Assembly (NCBI GenBank): GCA_964228975.1
Contig: CAXRCC010000173.1
Location: 1 to 16,967 of the forward strand
DNA from: Paraneptunicella sp964228975
Lineage (GTDB): Bacteria; Pseudomonadota; Gammaproteobacteria; Enterobacterales; Alteromonadaceae
Reading direction: 5' to 3'
DNA: 16,967 nt
Position 1 is the first letter of the stretch. Each line of letters begins with the position of its first letter. The position numbers and the translations under genes were made by a program. The notes beneath the pieces are model-generated. The model saw only the letters and a list, made by a program, of their open reading frames with translations. It had not been told where the DNA came from and ran no database searches. Shown here piece by piece: positions 1-6,304 of the stretch.

Positions 1-1
1 C

Positions 2-658
2 AATACTGCCGATCCGGCTTCTTGCGTATTGCAATTTAATGGCAGTTCAGGCTTTGATATTTCCTCAAAGCGTAAGCTTCGTTTGCTTAATGGCTTCCAT
101 ATTAAAGGTAACCGCGTGAATACCACCCATGGCGTTGGCGCAACGAAAGGGGCCAGCATTCGATTGGGTGCAAATACCATCATCTCTGGATTTTATAACG
201 GCATTGAAGCCACCTTTAACGGGCGCATTTACGCCAACACGGTACTGATTAATAAGAACGCGGGAAGCGGCGTGGTAAGCCAGTACAGTGGCTTTGTGCA
301 GGCCAATGGCACGCAAAGCAAAGAGAATGATTTGCACGGATTTTACGCTGTGGACGGCGGCATCATCGAAGCCAATCAATCCAAAGGTTTAAGTAACTCG
401 ATTCACGGTTACTTCTCGGAAAACTTTGGTCATATCCAAAGCCAAGAAGCGGAAGCCAGCGGCAATGCCGACACCGGATTCTTCGCCACAGGAAAGTCGT
501 GTTTAGATGCCACATCGGGTGTCGCGAATAACAATCCTACAGGTTTTCAGTGTGACTACAGCGGTTATTTAAAACAAGCTGGCAGCACTGAGTCTAGCAG
601 CGTTGAAGGGTATATTCCTGCTGTGGGCCAATACAAAAACGCCTGTTATATGCATTAA
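2..658 (+). CDS. C-terminal part of a beta-helix-like repeat protein (5' end outside window)
   Basis: The reading frame is open from the window edge to a TAA at 656-658, so this is the last about 218 residues of a longer protein. A TTG codon at 29 is in frame, but nothing supports it as a start. The sequence is rich in Gly, Asn, Ser and Ala and has an irregular period of about 20-25 residues (for example GFYNGIEAT, SGVVSQYSGFVQANGTQ, HGFYAVDGGIIEANQSKG, HGYFSENFGHIQSQ). Small residues and aromatics recur at matching places, which is typical of right-handed parallel beta-helix proteins. Such proteins include polysaccharide lyases, adhesins and phage tail spikes, and they usually act outside the cell. 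No catalytic motif is visible, so the function cannot be assigned. A strong terminator follows at once. A phage tail-fibre origin is possible, but no other phage gene is nearby. Confidence 0.65.
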   Translation, partial: NTADPASCVLQFNGSSGFDISSKRKLRLLNGFHIKGNRVNTTHGVGATKGASIRLGANTIISGFYNGIEATFNGRIYANTVLINKNAGSGVVSQYSGFVQANGTQSKENDLHGFYAVDGGIIEANQSKGLSNSIHGYFSENFGHIQSQEAEASGNADTGFFATGKSCLDATSGVANNNPTGFQCDYSGYLKQAGSTESSSVEGYIPAVGQYKNACYMH

Positions 659-681
659 TTAAGAGGTCTATTTAATGAAAC

Positions 682-714
682 AAGGCGGCTATGCTTACTC
701 GACTTGGCCGCCTT
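682..714 (+). terminator. Rho-independent terminator of the beta-helix-like gene
   Basis: A perfect 8-bp stem, AAGGCGGC (682-689) with GCCGCCTT (707-714), encloses a 17-nt loop. The stem is followed by TTCTCT. It lies 24 bases after the stop of the preceding gene and well before the next start. Confidence 0.75.
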
Positions 715-815
715 TTCTCTCCCCACAACAATTCCTGACATCTTCATACAACCCATTCCCCCAATATGCGCTATAAAACACAAACGAAGCAGAGGTGATA
801 GGTTTGGAGTAAAAC

Positions 816-1889
816 GTGAAGCAAAGAGTAATGGGCTTTGATGTCGCCCGCGCGCTTGCCATTTTTGGCATGGTTATCGTTAACTTTAAAATCGCGTTAA
901 ACGCCAACACAGGCTCCGCATTTTTACAGTATTTTGCAGGACTGTTTGAGGGACGAGCCTCAGCTCTATTCGTTATTTTAGCGGGCATTGGCATTAACTT
1001 TCTCACTCAAAAAGCCATACAGAGTCAGGCCTCTGAACATATTGCCCAAGCCCGTTGGCTCTTGATCAAACGAGGTCTGCTCTTGGTTATCCTTGGCCTT
1101 GCTTTCACCCCCATTTGGGAAGCCGATATTCTGCATTTCTACGGGTTTTATTTTCTTGTAGCCGCCCTGTTATTTACGCTAAAAGATAAAGCGCTTATCG
1201 CCAGCGCCGTTATTGCCGTGTTCACCTTTCCTTTACTGATGATGCTCTTCGATTACAACACAGGTTGGCACTGGGAAACCTTGCATTACACCGATTTTTG
1301 GACGCCAGAGGGCATGATTCGCCACATTTTCTTTAATGGATTTCACCCCGTTTTTCCTTGGTGTGGATACCTTTTATTTGGCCTTTGGTTAGGTCGGCAA
1401 AACTTATCCAATGAACGAACTCGCTGGCGTATTTTTTGGATTGCTGTGGCAATAGGTTCGGTTATCGAACTTTCTTTGTTTGGGTTACGCGCTGCACTCC
1501 CTCCTGCTACTTTGGGCTTAACTCAAGAAGACACCTCGCTTTTGCTGTCCACCTCCGCTATTCCTCCGTTGCCTCACTATTTATTTTCTGCCACAAGTAG
1601 CGCCACGGCGGTATTGATGCTGTGCCTGCATGTTACCGATCGCTTTTCGAAGTCGGCATTGGTTCGAGTCTTATATCAAACAGGCCAGCTTTCTCTTACG
1701 TTATATGTTTTTCATGTTGTTTTAGGTATGGGGGCCATTGAAGTACTGGGTTATTTACACAAGCAATCTATTGATTTTGCCATGTTTTGCGCACTGCTTT
1801 TTTGCTTATTTTCTATCGCCTTTAGCCTTGTTTGGAAAACGTATTTTAGTGCTGGCCCGCTGGAGTGGCTATTTAGAAAGCTTACTTGA
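816..1889 (+). CDS. DUF418/YeiB-like multi-spanning membrane protein
   Basis: A hydrophobic protein of 357 residues with about eight to ten predicted membrane segments, so it sits in the inner membrane. The N-terminal GFDVARALAIFGMVIVNF stretch and the following FEGRASALFVILAGIGI segment match the pattern of the YeiB/DUF1624-like acyltransferase-type membrane family. The C-terminal SAGPLEWLFR is the usual end signature of DUF418. Members are related to transmembrane acyltransferases, but the substrate is generally unknown and I cannot name one here. The start is GTG at 816, chosen because GGAG at 806-809 stands six bases upstream. The in-frame ATG at 831 has no comparable ribosome site and would cut into the conserved first helix. 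The gene stands alone, downstream of a terminator and 242 bases before the next gene. Confidence 0.8.
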   Translation: MKQRVMGFDVARALAIFGMVIVNFKIALNANTGSAFLQYFAGLFEGRASALFVILAGIGINFLTQKAIQSQASEHIAQARWLLIKRGLLLVILGLAFTPIWEADILHFYGFYFLVAALLFTLKDKALIASAVIAVFTFPLLMMLFDYNTGWHWETLHYTDFWTPEGMIRHIFFNGFHPVFPWCGYLLFGLWLGRQNLSNERTRWRIFWIAVAIGSVIELSLFGLRAALPPATLGLTQEDTSLLLSTSAIPPLPHYLFSATSSATAVLMLCLHVTDRFSKSALVRVLYQTGQLSLTLYVFHVVLGMGAIEVLGYLHKQSIDFAMFCALLFCLFSIAFSLVWKTYFSAGPLEWLFRKLT

Positions 1890-2131
1890 ATTAATGCTTT
1901 AATTTACGGATGCCATTTTTACTTACGCGCACTTTTTGTGCGCCTCCCCCTGTACAAAGCATTAACCTTTTACGACTAAAGTAGGTGTCTTTAACGGTTT
2001 AAAAACCTGTCTTCCTGCTTACATTTTTATGAACAAATCACTAGAATGACACCCGGTCATATTATTCACCAATCATACTTAAATCGGCACGTCTGTAGTA
2101 TTTTTGACGATCGAAGAATTAGAGAAACTAC

Positions 2132-2737
2132 ATGAAAGGCAGAATTGTTCGCTGGGAAGACAGCAAAGGTTTTGGTTTTATTAAAAGTGCAGAACACGGT
2201 AAAGACATCTTCATCCATGTCACCAATTTTCGTCAAGGTCAAAGACGCCCCAAAGCGGGCGATATGGTTCAGTTTGAATTAGACATCTCCAACACAAAAT
2301 CGACGGCAATTAGAGCCAAGCTTGTGGGTGTGCCCGCCACATCTAACCGTAGAAACCCAAGCTTAAGCATCGTATTTGGTACCATTTTACTGCCGTTAGC
2401 CATTTGGCTTTATGTGGATTACTTATCTCAAGGCAATCAAGCCAACCCGGCTGATAACCTGCCTGGGCACCATCAATCGAACGTTAACCCGAGTTTGAAT
2501 CAAGGCACGGCAACACCAGCTAAACGAGAAGCGCTCGGCCCACGTTTTTCTAACGATGAAAGCACAATTTATTCTCGCCGCCCCGCTGCACAAAAATTTG
2601 CGTGTCAGGGAAAGCAATACTGTTCAGACATGCGCTCTTGCGAGGAAGCCACTTTTTATTTAAATCACTGCCCTAACGTGAAAATTGACGGCGACCGTGA
2701 CGGCATTCCTTGTGAGGCGAAGTTATGTAAGATCTAA
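2132..2737 (+). CDS. Membrane-anchored cold-shock domain protein with C-terminal Excalibur domain
   Basis: The 201-residue protein has three parts. Residues 1-66 are a cold-shock (CspA-like) nucleic-acid-binding domain with RNP1 KGFGFI (12-17) and RNP2 DIFIHV (25-30). Residues about 79-97 form one hydrophobic membrane span, preceded by Arg-Arg (73-74) and followed by acidic residues. By the positive-inside rule this puts the cold-shock domain in the cytoplasm. A flexible Ser/Asn/Pro-rich stretch leads to residues 157-199, an Excalibur-type domain with six cysteines and the Ca2+-loop motif DGDRDG (186-191) followed by CE. Excalibur domains are extracytoplasmic, which fits this topology. The combination suggests a link between RNA binding or stress and the envelope, but no role can be assigned from sequence. 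The start ATG has only a weak ribosome site (AGAG about 8 bases upstream). Neighbours do not suggest an operon. Confidence 0.85.
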   Translation: MKGRIVRWEDSKGFGFIKSAEHGKDIFIHVTNFRQGQRRPKAGDMVQFELDISNTKSTAIRAKLVGVPATSNRRNPSLSIVFGTILLPLAIWLYVDYLSQGNQANPADNLPGHHQSNVNPSLNQGTATPAKREALGPRFSNDESTIYSRRPAAQKFACQGKQYCSDMRSCEEATFYLNHCPNVKIDGDRDGIPCEAKLCKI

Positions 2738-2755
2738 GAGGGTGTTAAGCCTCTT
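2736..2755 (+). terminator. Weak hairpin at the end of the cold-shock/Excalibur gene
   Basis: AAGAGG (2736-2741) pairs with CCTCTT (2750-2755) around an 8-nt loop, starting within the TAA stop codon. The following bases are T-rich only in part (CGTGCTTGGCTTTGTTT), so this is at best a weak intrinsic terminator. Confidence 0.35.
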
Positions 2756-2793
2756 CGTGCTTGGCTTTGTTTATTCCACTTAATCTCGCTTGC

Positions 2794-2853
2794 TTGGGTT
2801 TGGGTTTGAATTTGGGTTTAGATTTGGATTAGGGTTTGAATTTGGATTTAATC
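2794..2853. repeat. Degenerate hexanucleotide repeat (consensus TTGGGT/TTGAAT), convergent intergenic
   Basis: Ten consecutive six-base units, read on the plus strand, are TTGGGT, TTGGGT, TTGAAT, TTGGGT, TTAGAT, TTGGAT, TAGGGT, TTGAAT, TTGGAT and TTAATC. The strict period of six with drift at positions 2-6 looks like an aged microsatellite. It lies between two convergent genes and encodes nothing I can support. It shares the TTTGG core and the period of the pure tract at 3475-3558. Confidence 0.8.
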
Positions 2854-2890
2854 AACGCGATTCCACTTGGCTGACCTCGTTCGACGTTGC

Positions 2891-4270
2891 TTAGCGTTTT
2901 TGCCGTTGCTGTTGAATCAGGTTTTCAATAATGCCAAGCCTATCTTGCCCCCAAAAACGATGCTGTTGGTAGCAAAAACTCGGTACGCCCCAACAGCCTT
3001 GTTGCATCATCTCTTCTAGGTTTTGGTCAACGCGCGCCTTCCAACCAGACTGATTCAATAATGGCTTAGCTTGTTGCCAATTGAGTCCGCTTCGTTCAAC
3101 GATTTTTTTCATGCCTTTGTCGGTTTCTGCGCGGATCCCTTCACTGTTTACGCCTTTGGCGAAACTGAGGAGAAAGTCGATGTATTTGCCTTGCGACTGT
3201 GCATACGCCAATAACGCATAACAGCGCTCAACGGCTGGCCCTAAAGGGTCGCCCACGAATCCATATGGAATGGCTAATTTGTCTGCTTCGCGTTTGGTGT
3301 CGTGAAAAATATACATTTTTTTGGTTTGAGGCACGAACATTCCGCGCATCATCATGGGCAGAACAGGTTTAATTTCCAAGGGTATTTGATAATGCTCGCT
3401 AAGCTGCACCGCTCGTATAATCCCTAAGTAAGAATAGGGGCTGCGCGCCGACCAATACATCACCAATGGCTCGTTTTGGCTTTGGCTTTGGCTTTGGCTT
3501 TGGCTTTGGCTTTGGCTTTGGCTTTGGCTTTGGCTTTGGCTTTGGCTTTGGCTTTGGCAAAAGCCTGCATAAGTTCGATTAAACTGCACGCATTCATCAG
3601 CAGAAATGGCCAATCCAAGCGAGATTAATCGTGACTCTAAATGATCTAACCTGTCGATACCCCAATACCATTCGCCTTCAAAGTGCAGCATTGCGCCGTA
3701 GTAGTGCCCTTTGCTTTTTAGCGTTTGCTCGTTAGTGCGAAGCTGGTCCATGTATTGTTGATTATCGCTCTTATCAATGAGTTCGCTTGCGGGTTTGTTC
3801 TCGTTTTTTGCCTCAGCAGAATTTGCCTCATCCGTTAACCATAAGGCATCAAGAACCTGATTAGCAACGCTTAAAAATGCCGCTGAGTGCTGTGCTTGAA
3901 TCAACTGTTTAGCGGCATGGAATAGCTGGTTTTGAGTGTAAGAAGCGCGGGGATATTTTAAATCGTACAACGCGGCTAAATAACGGGCATCTTGCCGTGC
4001 ATATTGGTGCCACATGTTTAAGGCGGGGTACATGTCTTCTTGCACAGCTAACACGGGATAAAAGCGAGCCTGCACATTAAAGCGCGCTAAAAAATGCGGT
4101 AGCACTTGCACCAATAAATAGCTGTATGGGTCGTCTACACGCAAGAAAATATCAAGCGTGGGCTGTTGTCCCAGCAGGCGTCGTTTCGCGCCGTGCAATG
4201 TGTGTTTTATCTTTTTTACCGTGCGACTTGAAATAGCCTTCGCAACATAAGGCATAAGCGGGCTGCCCAT
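2891..4270 (-). CDS. Tandem HCCA-isomerase/DsbA-like thioredoxin-fold protein
   Basis: The 459 residues hold two copies of a 2-hydroxychromene-2-carboxylate isomerase/DsbA-like (GST-kappa-type) domain. Copy 2 (about 267-455) is canonical: MYWSARSPYSYL (271-282) carries the SP-x-SYL motif, where the Ser binds or activates glutathione in HCCA isomerase. Near the end, GVPSFCYQQHRFWGQDRL matches the family's cis-Pro loop and WGQDRL signature. Copy 1 (about 36-225) has DDPYSYL (46-52), so Asp replaces the usual Ser, and it lacks a clear WGQDRL-type ending. It may be structural or altered in specificity. A 27-residue Q(SQ)13 linker (239-265) joins them. Single-domain members are about 200 residues, so this is a doubled form. 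Likely role: a glutathione-dependent isomerase or oxidoreductase with unknown substrate. The start ATG has AGGA about 8 bases upstream. It is divergent from the hydrolase/GST pair, and a GST neighbour fits a glutathione context. Confidence 0.8.
   Translation of the reverse strand: MGSPLMPYVAKAISSRTVKKIKHTLHGAKRRLLGQQPTLDIFLRVDDPYSYLLVQVLPHFLARFNVQARFYPVLAVQEDMYPALNMWHQYARQDARYLAALYDLKYPRASYTQNQLFHAAKQLIQAQHSAAFLSVANQVLDALWLTDEANSAEAKNENKPASELIDKSDNQQYMDQLRTNEQTLKSKGHYYGAMLHFEGEWYWGIDRLDHLESRLISLGLAISADECVQFNRTYAGFCQSQSQSQSQSQSQSQSQSQSQSQSQSQNEPLVMYWSARSPYSYLGIIRAVQLSEHYQIPLEIKPVLPMMMRGMFVPQTKKMYIFHDTKREADKLAIPYGFVGDPLGPAVERCYALLAYAQSQGKYIDFLLSFAKGVNSEGIRAETDKGMKKIVERSGLNWQQAKPLLNQSGWKARVDQNLEEMMQQGCWGVPSFCYQQHRFWGQDRLGIIENLIQQQRQKR
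3475..3558. repeat. Perfect hexanucleotide microsatellite (TTTGGC)14 inside a gene
   Basis: Fourteen uninterrupted copies of TTTGGC (84 bases) on the plus strand. On the coding minus strand they give alternating CAA and AGC codons, that is Q(SQ)13 at residues 239-265 of the tandem thioredoxin-fold protein. Because the unit is six bases, gain or loss of copies changes linker length by two residues without a frameshift. Confidence 0.97.
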
Positions 4271-4312
4271 CGTGTTTCCTTAAATGCATGCAAAATTAAG
4301 ATTGTAATCAAC

Positions 4313-4334
4313 CGCAAGAGTACCTAGTCTTGCG
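4313..4334. promoter_or_regulatory. Inverted repeat between divergent genes (possible operator)
   Basis: CGCAAGA (4313-4319) and TCTTGCG (4328-4334) are perfect 7-bp arms around an 8-base spacer. The site is in the 90-base gap between the divergent thioredoxin-fold gene and the hydrolase gene, 27 bases before the hydrolase start. There is no T-run beside it in either direction that would make it a terminator. A dimeric regulator could bind here, but which one is not known. Confidence 0.45.
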
Positions 4335-4360
4335 TATAAAAAAAATGCCTACGGTTTAAA

Positions 4361-5095
4361 ATGAAAAAACTGCATTTATTTCCCGGCACGCTTTGCACCG
4401 AAAAATTATGGCAACGTCTTGCGCCGTATCTGCAACCCGATTTCACGTTGCAGCATTGCCCCATTCCCAATCATTTAAGCTTTTCTGAGATGTCTCAACA
4501 CTTTTTCAACACCTTGATACAAAACGACGTATTAGACTCGCGTTCACCTTCTACTCAGGAAAAACGGCATTTAATAGGCTTCTCTTTAGGGGGCTATGCC
4601 GCAGCGCATTTTGCCACACGCTACCCACAATGGGTGGCCAGCTTAACGGTGGTGTCGAATAGCCCAACCGTGTTACCCGAGCAAGAAGTACGGCAACGAA
4701 TGACAGCTTTAGAATATGTTAAACAGCATGGCTATCGAGGCTCAAGCAAGCAGCGTTTGGGTCAGTTGCTCGCACCTGAAAATCGCCACGACACAAACCT
4801 AGCACTGTTACAAGAAATGGACAAAGCCATAGGAGAAGTCGGCTTTTTAAGCCAATACGAACACACCACAGAACGTGACGACCTTGCCGAACCGCTTTTA
4901 CAAATGTCCTTCCCTATTCAGTTTGTTTTTGCCAATCAGGATCCACTGGTAGACCATCAATGGATGGCGCAGTTTGAAGCCCGAGCGCACGCACAAGCCC
5001 CGAATATTGCCTTTCATCGAACACCGGGTTCGGGGCATATGTTACCGCTAGAACAAGCACAATCCCTTTCGAATATTATTAAGCAGTTTATCTGA
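4361..5095 (+). CDS. Alpha/beta-fold hydrolase
   Basis: A 244-residue cytoplasmic hydrolase with a full set of likely catalytic residues. Ser75 lies in the nucleophile elbow GFSLGG (73-78), Asp194 in FANQDPLVD, and His226 in GSGHMLPLEQ. The opening LHLFPGTLCTEKLW gives the first strand and an oxyanion-type loop. The fold is the small-lid esterase/lipase-like class, and the natural substrate is unknown. The start ATG has no obvious ribosome site; the upstream sequence is A-rich. The glutathione S-transferase gene begins 14 bases after its stop, so the two are probably cotranscribed. That suggests a detoxification or small-ester-cleaving role. Confidence 0.85.
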   Translation: MKKLHLFPGTLCTEKLWQRLAPYLQPDFTLQHCPIPNHLSFSEMSQHFFNTLIQNDVLDSRSPSTQEKRHLIGFSLGGYAAAHFATRYPQWVASLTVVSNSPTVLPEQEVRQRMTALEYVKQHGYRGSSKQRLGQLLAPENRHDTNLALLQEMDKAIGEVGFLSQYEHTTERDDLAEPLLQMSFPIQFVFANQDPLVDHQWMAQFEARAHAQAPNIAFHRTPGSGHMLPLEQAQSLSNIIKQFI

Positions 5096-5109
5096 TAGGA
5101 GCGCAGTAC

Positions 5110-5748
5110 ATGTATCAACTCTACTATTTTCCAAACAATGCAAGCCTAGCACCGCATTTTTTGTTGCACCATTTACAGTGCGATTACGAATTGATGTTAG
5201 TAGACAGAAAAAACAATGGACAAAAATCAGCAGAATATTTAAAACTCAACCCTGCCGGTCGCATACCCACGTTGTTAGACGATGGTCGTGCGATTTTTGA
5301 AAGCGCGGCCATTTGTATTCACTTGTGTGAACAACATCCGGAAGCAGGGTTAATGCCTGCGCTAGGCGACCCAAAGCGCGCTGAGTTTTTTCAGTGGCTA
5401 AGCTACTTAAACAACACGCTTCAAGCAGATTTGTTGGTTCGCCACTATCCACAACGTCACACCACCGATGAAGCTGCTATTCCCAGCGTGGTTGCCGCCC
5501 AAGATAAGCGAATTGGTGATGCATTGGGCATCATTGATGAGCAATTATCGAAGCATCAATATCTATTAGGCGACACCCTCAGCGCCTGTGATTACTTCTT
5601 ATTTATGTTGTGTCGTTGGGCGCTTCCTTGTGCCCAGTCTCCCCGTGATTTCCCGCACTTACTTCAGCACTTAAAGGCTCTTGGCGAATCACAAACCGTC
5701 ATGGCTGTGTGCGAAAAAGAAGGGGTTGACCCGGCGCTATTTGCATAA
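5110..5748 (+). CDS. Glutathione S-transferase family protein
   Basis: A 212-residue cytosolic-type GST. The N-terminal thioredoxin fold runs to about residue 78, with the cis-Pro loop GRIPTL (Pro53) and the glutathione-binding ESAAI (Glu64-Ser65). The all-helical C-terminal domain follows, with the conserved late helix around LGDTLSACDYFLFM (the N-capping Asp of GST folds). Length is normal for the family. It would conjugate glutathione to electrophiles, but the class and substrate are not evident. The ribosome site AGGAG at 5097-5101 sits 8 bases before the ATG. It probably forms an operon with the upstream hydrolase. Its last 85 bases overlap the 3' end of the convergent TPR-like gene. Confidence 0.9.
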   Translation: MYQLYYFPNNASLAPHFLLHHLQCDYELMLVDRKNNGQKSAEYLKLNPAGRIPTLLDDGRAIFESAAICIHLCEQHPEAGLMPALGDPKRAEFFQWLSYLNNTLQADLLVRHYPQRHTTDEAAIPSVVAAQDKRIGDALGIIDEQLSKHQYLLGDTLSACDYFLFMLCRWALPCAQSPRDFPHLLQHLKALGESQTVMAVCEKEGVDPALFA

Positions 5749-6137
5749 ACGCCATATTCTTTACGATGGCTTTGCAGAGCAAAAAAGCAGCGGCTGACTT
5801 GGGTTAATAACGCCGCACGTTTGCTGATGTCGGCATCTTTTCTGCTTTCTTGGTCTTTTAACATTTGTGCGAGCTTTTCATAAACATGGTTAAGCTCGCA
5901 TTCTGCCAGTTCTGTTTCATTGGCTTTTAAGTATAAATCCGCCAAACTGTGATAGCTGGTGACCATTGCATTAATCGCCGCTTCAACATCGTGGTATCCA
6001 TACACTAAAAATTCACTTAAATTGATGGCTTGGCGATAATGCCCTAAGGCACAAAGGTACTGCTTTTTCTGGAAGTTGTTCTCACCTTCAGTGATGTGCA
6101 TTTCCCATAACAACATTTCATGATCTGTGACTTGCAT
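5664..6137 (-). CDS. Uncharacterised helical TPR-like protein, probable Fur target
   Basis: The 157-residue protein is mostly helical, with at least two TPR-like helix pairs. One is around residues 6-40 (FQKKQYLCALGHYRQAINLSE), the other around 48-90 (INAMVTSYHSLADLYLKANETELAECELNHVYEKL). No signal peptide is seen, so it is probably a cytoplasmic protein-protein adaptor. I do not recognise the family. I chose the ATG at 6137 because GAGGTG lies six bases upstream; a GTG at 6146 is in frame but falls inside that ribosome site. The last about 28 residues are encoded antisense to the end of the GST gene and look unstructured, so the tail may be a recent extension. A Fur-box match covers the predicted -35, implying repression when iron is plentiful. 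Confidence 0.65.
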   Translation of the reverse strand: MQVTDHEMLLWEMHITEGENNFQKKQYLCALGHYRQAINLSEFLVYGYHDVEAAINAMVTSYHSLADLYLKANETELAECELNHVYEKLAQMLKDQESRKDADISKRAALLTQVSRCFFALQSHRKEYGVYANSAGSTPSFSHTAMTVCDSPRAFKC

Positions 6138-6182
6138 GCAAAACACCTCGATTCAGTGGGGTTGGAACGATAAGTTGGCGCC

Positions 6183-6212
6183 AATATAAATCACCCTTTG
6201 CAAAAACGCCAA
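6183..6212 (-). promoter_or_regulatory. Predicted sigma-70 promoter of the TPR-like gene
   Basis: On the minus strand, TTGGCG (plus 6207-6212) as -35 and TATATT (plus 6183-6188) as -10 are separated by 18 bases. Transcription would start about 35-40 bases before the ATG at 6137. The -35 lies inside the Fur-box match. Confidence 0.45.
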
Positions 6213-6226
6213 TAAGAATCATTATC
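6208..6226. promoter_or_regulatory. Fur box
   Basis: The 19 bases here match the classical Fur consensus GATAATGATAATCATTATC at 15 of 19 positions, with the right half AATCATTATC perfect. The site overlaps the predicted -35 of the minus-strand TPR-like gene and lies 79 bases upstream of the CobW-family gene. It could also affect that gene. Confidence 0.65.
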
Positions 6227-6261
6227 ATTTAAATAAATTTTGTTTAGCCTTGTTTGCATCC

Positions 6262-6276
6262 TGTTATATTATAACA
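6262..6276. promoter_or_regulatory. Zur box upstream of the CobW-family GTPase
   Basis: TGTTATATTATAACA is a perfect 7-1-7 palindrome that matches the core of the gammaproteobacterial Zur operator (TGTTATA-N-TATAACA). It lies 28 bases before the ATG of a COG0523 GTPase, where it would cover the core promoter or the transcription start. Zur represses such genes when zinc is sufficient and releases them under zinc starvation. Confidence 0.8.
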
Positions 6277-6304
6277 AAAGTTTACCGTATCCCTTGAAGT
6301 CCAC

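Noticed and set aside
1..658. Beta-helix-like protein as part of a prophage
   Set aside because: There is no integrase, lysis, capsid or tail assembly gene in the window, so the fold alone is not enough.
1927..1943. GCGCAC-TTTTT-GTGCGC hairpin after the DUF418-like gene, as a terminator
   Set aside because: The stem is only 6 bp and is followed by CTCCCCCTG on the plus strand, with no T-run. It could be structural, but I cannot support a terminator.
3475..3558. Hexamer tracts as a CRISPR array or telomere-like element
   Set aside because: There are no spacers and the unit is only six bases. The tract is in frame inside a gene, so it is a microsatellite.
5664..6146. GTG at 6146 as start of the TPR-like gene
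   Set aside because: The GTG lies within the GAGGTG ribosome site that serves the ATG at 6137 at good spacing.
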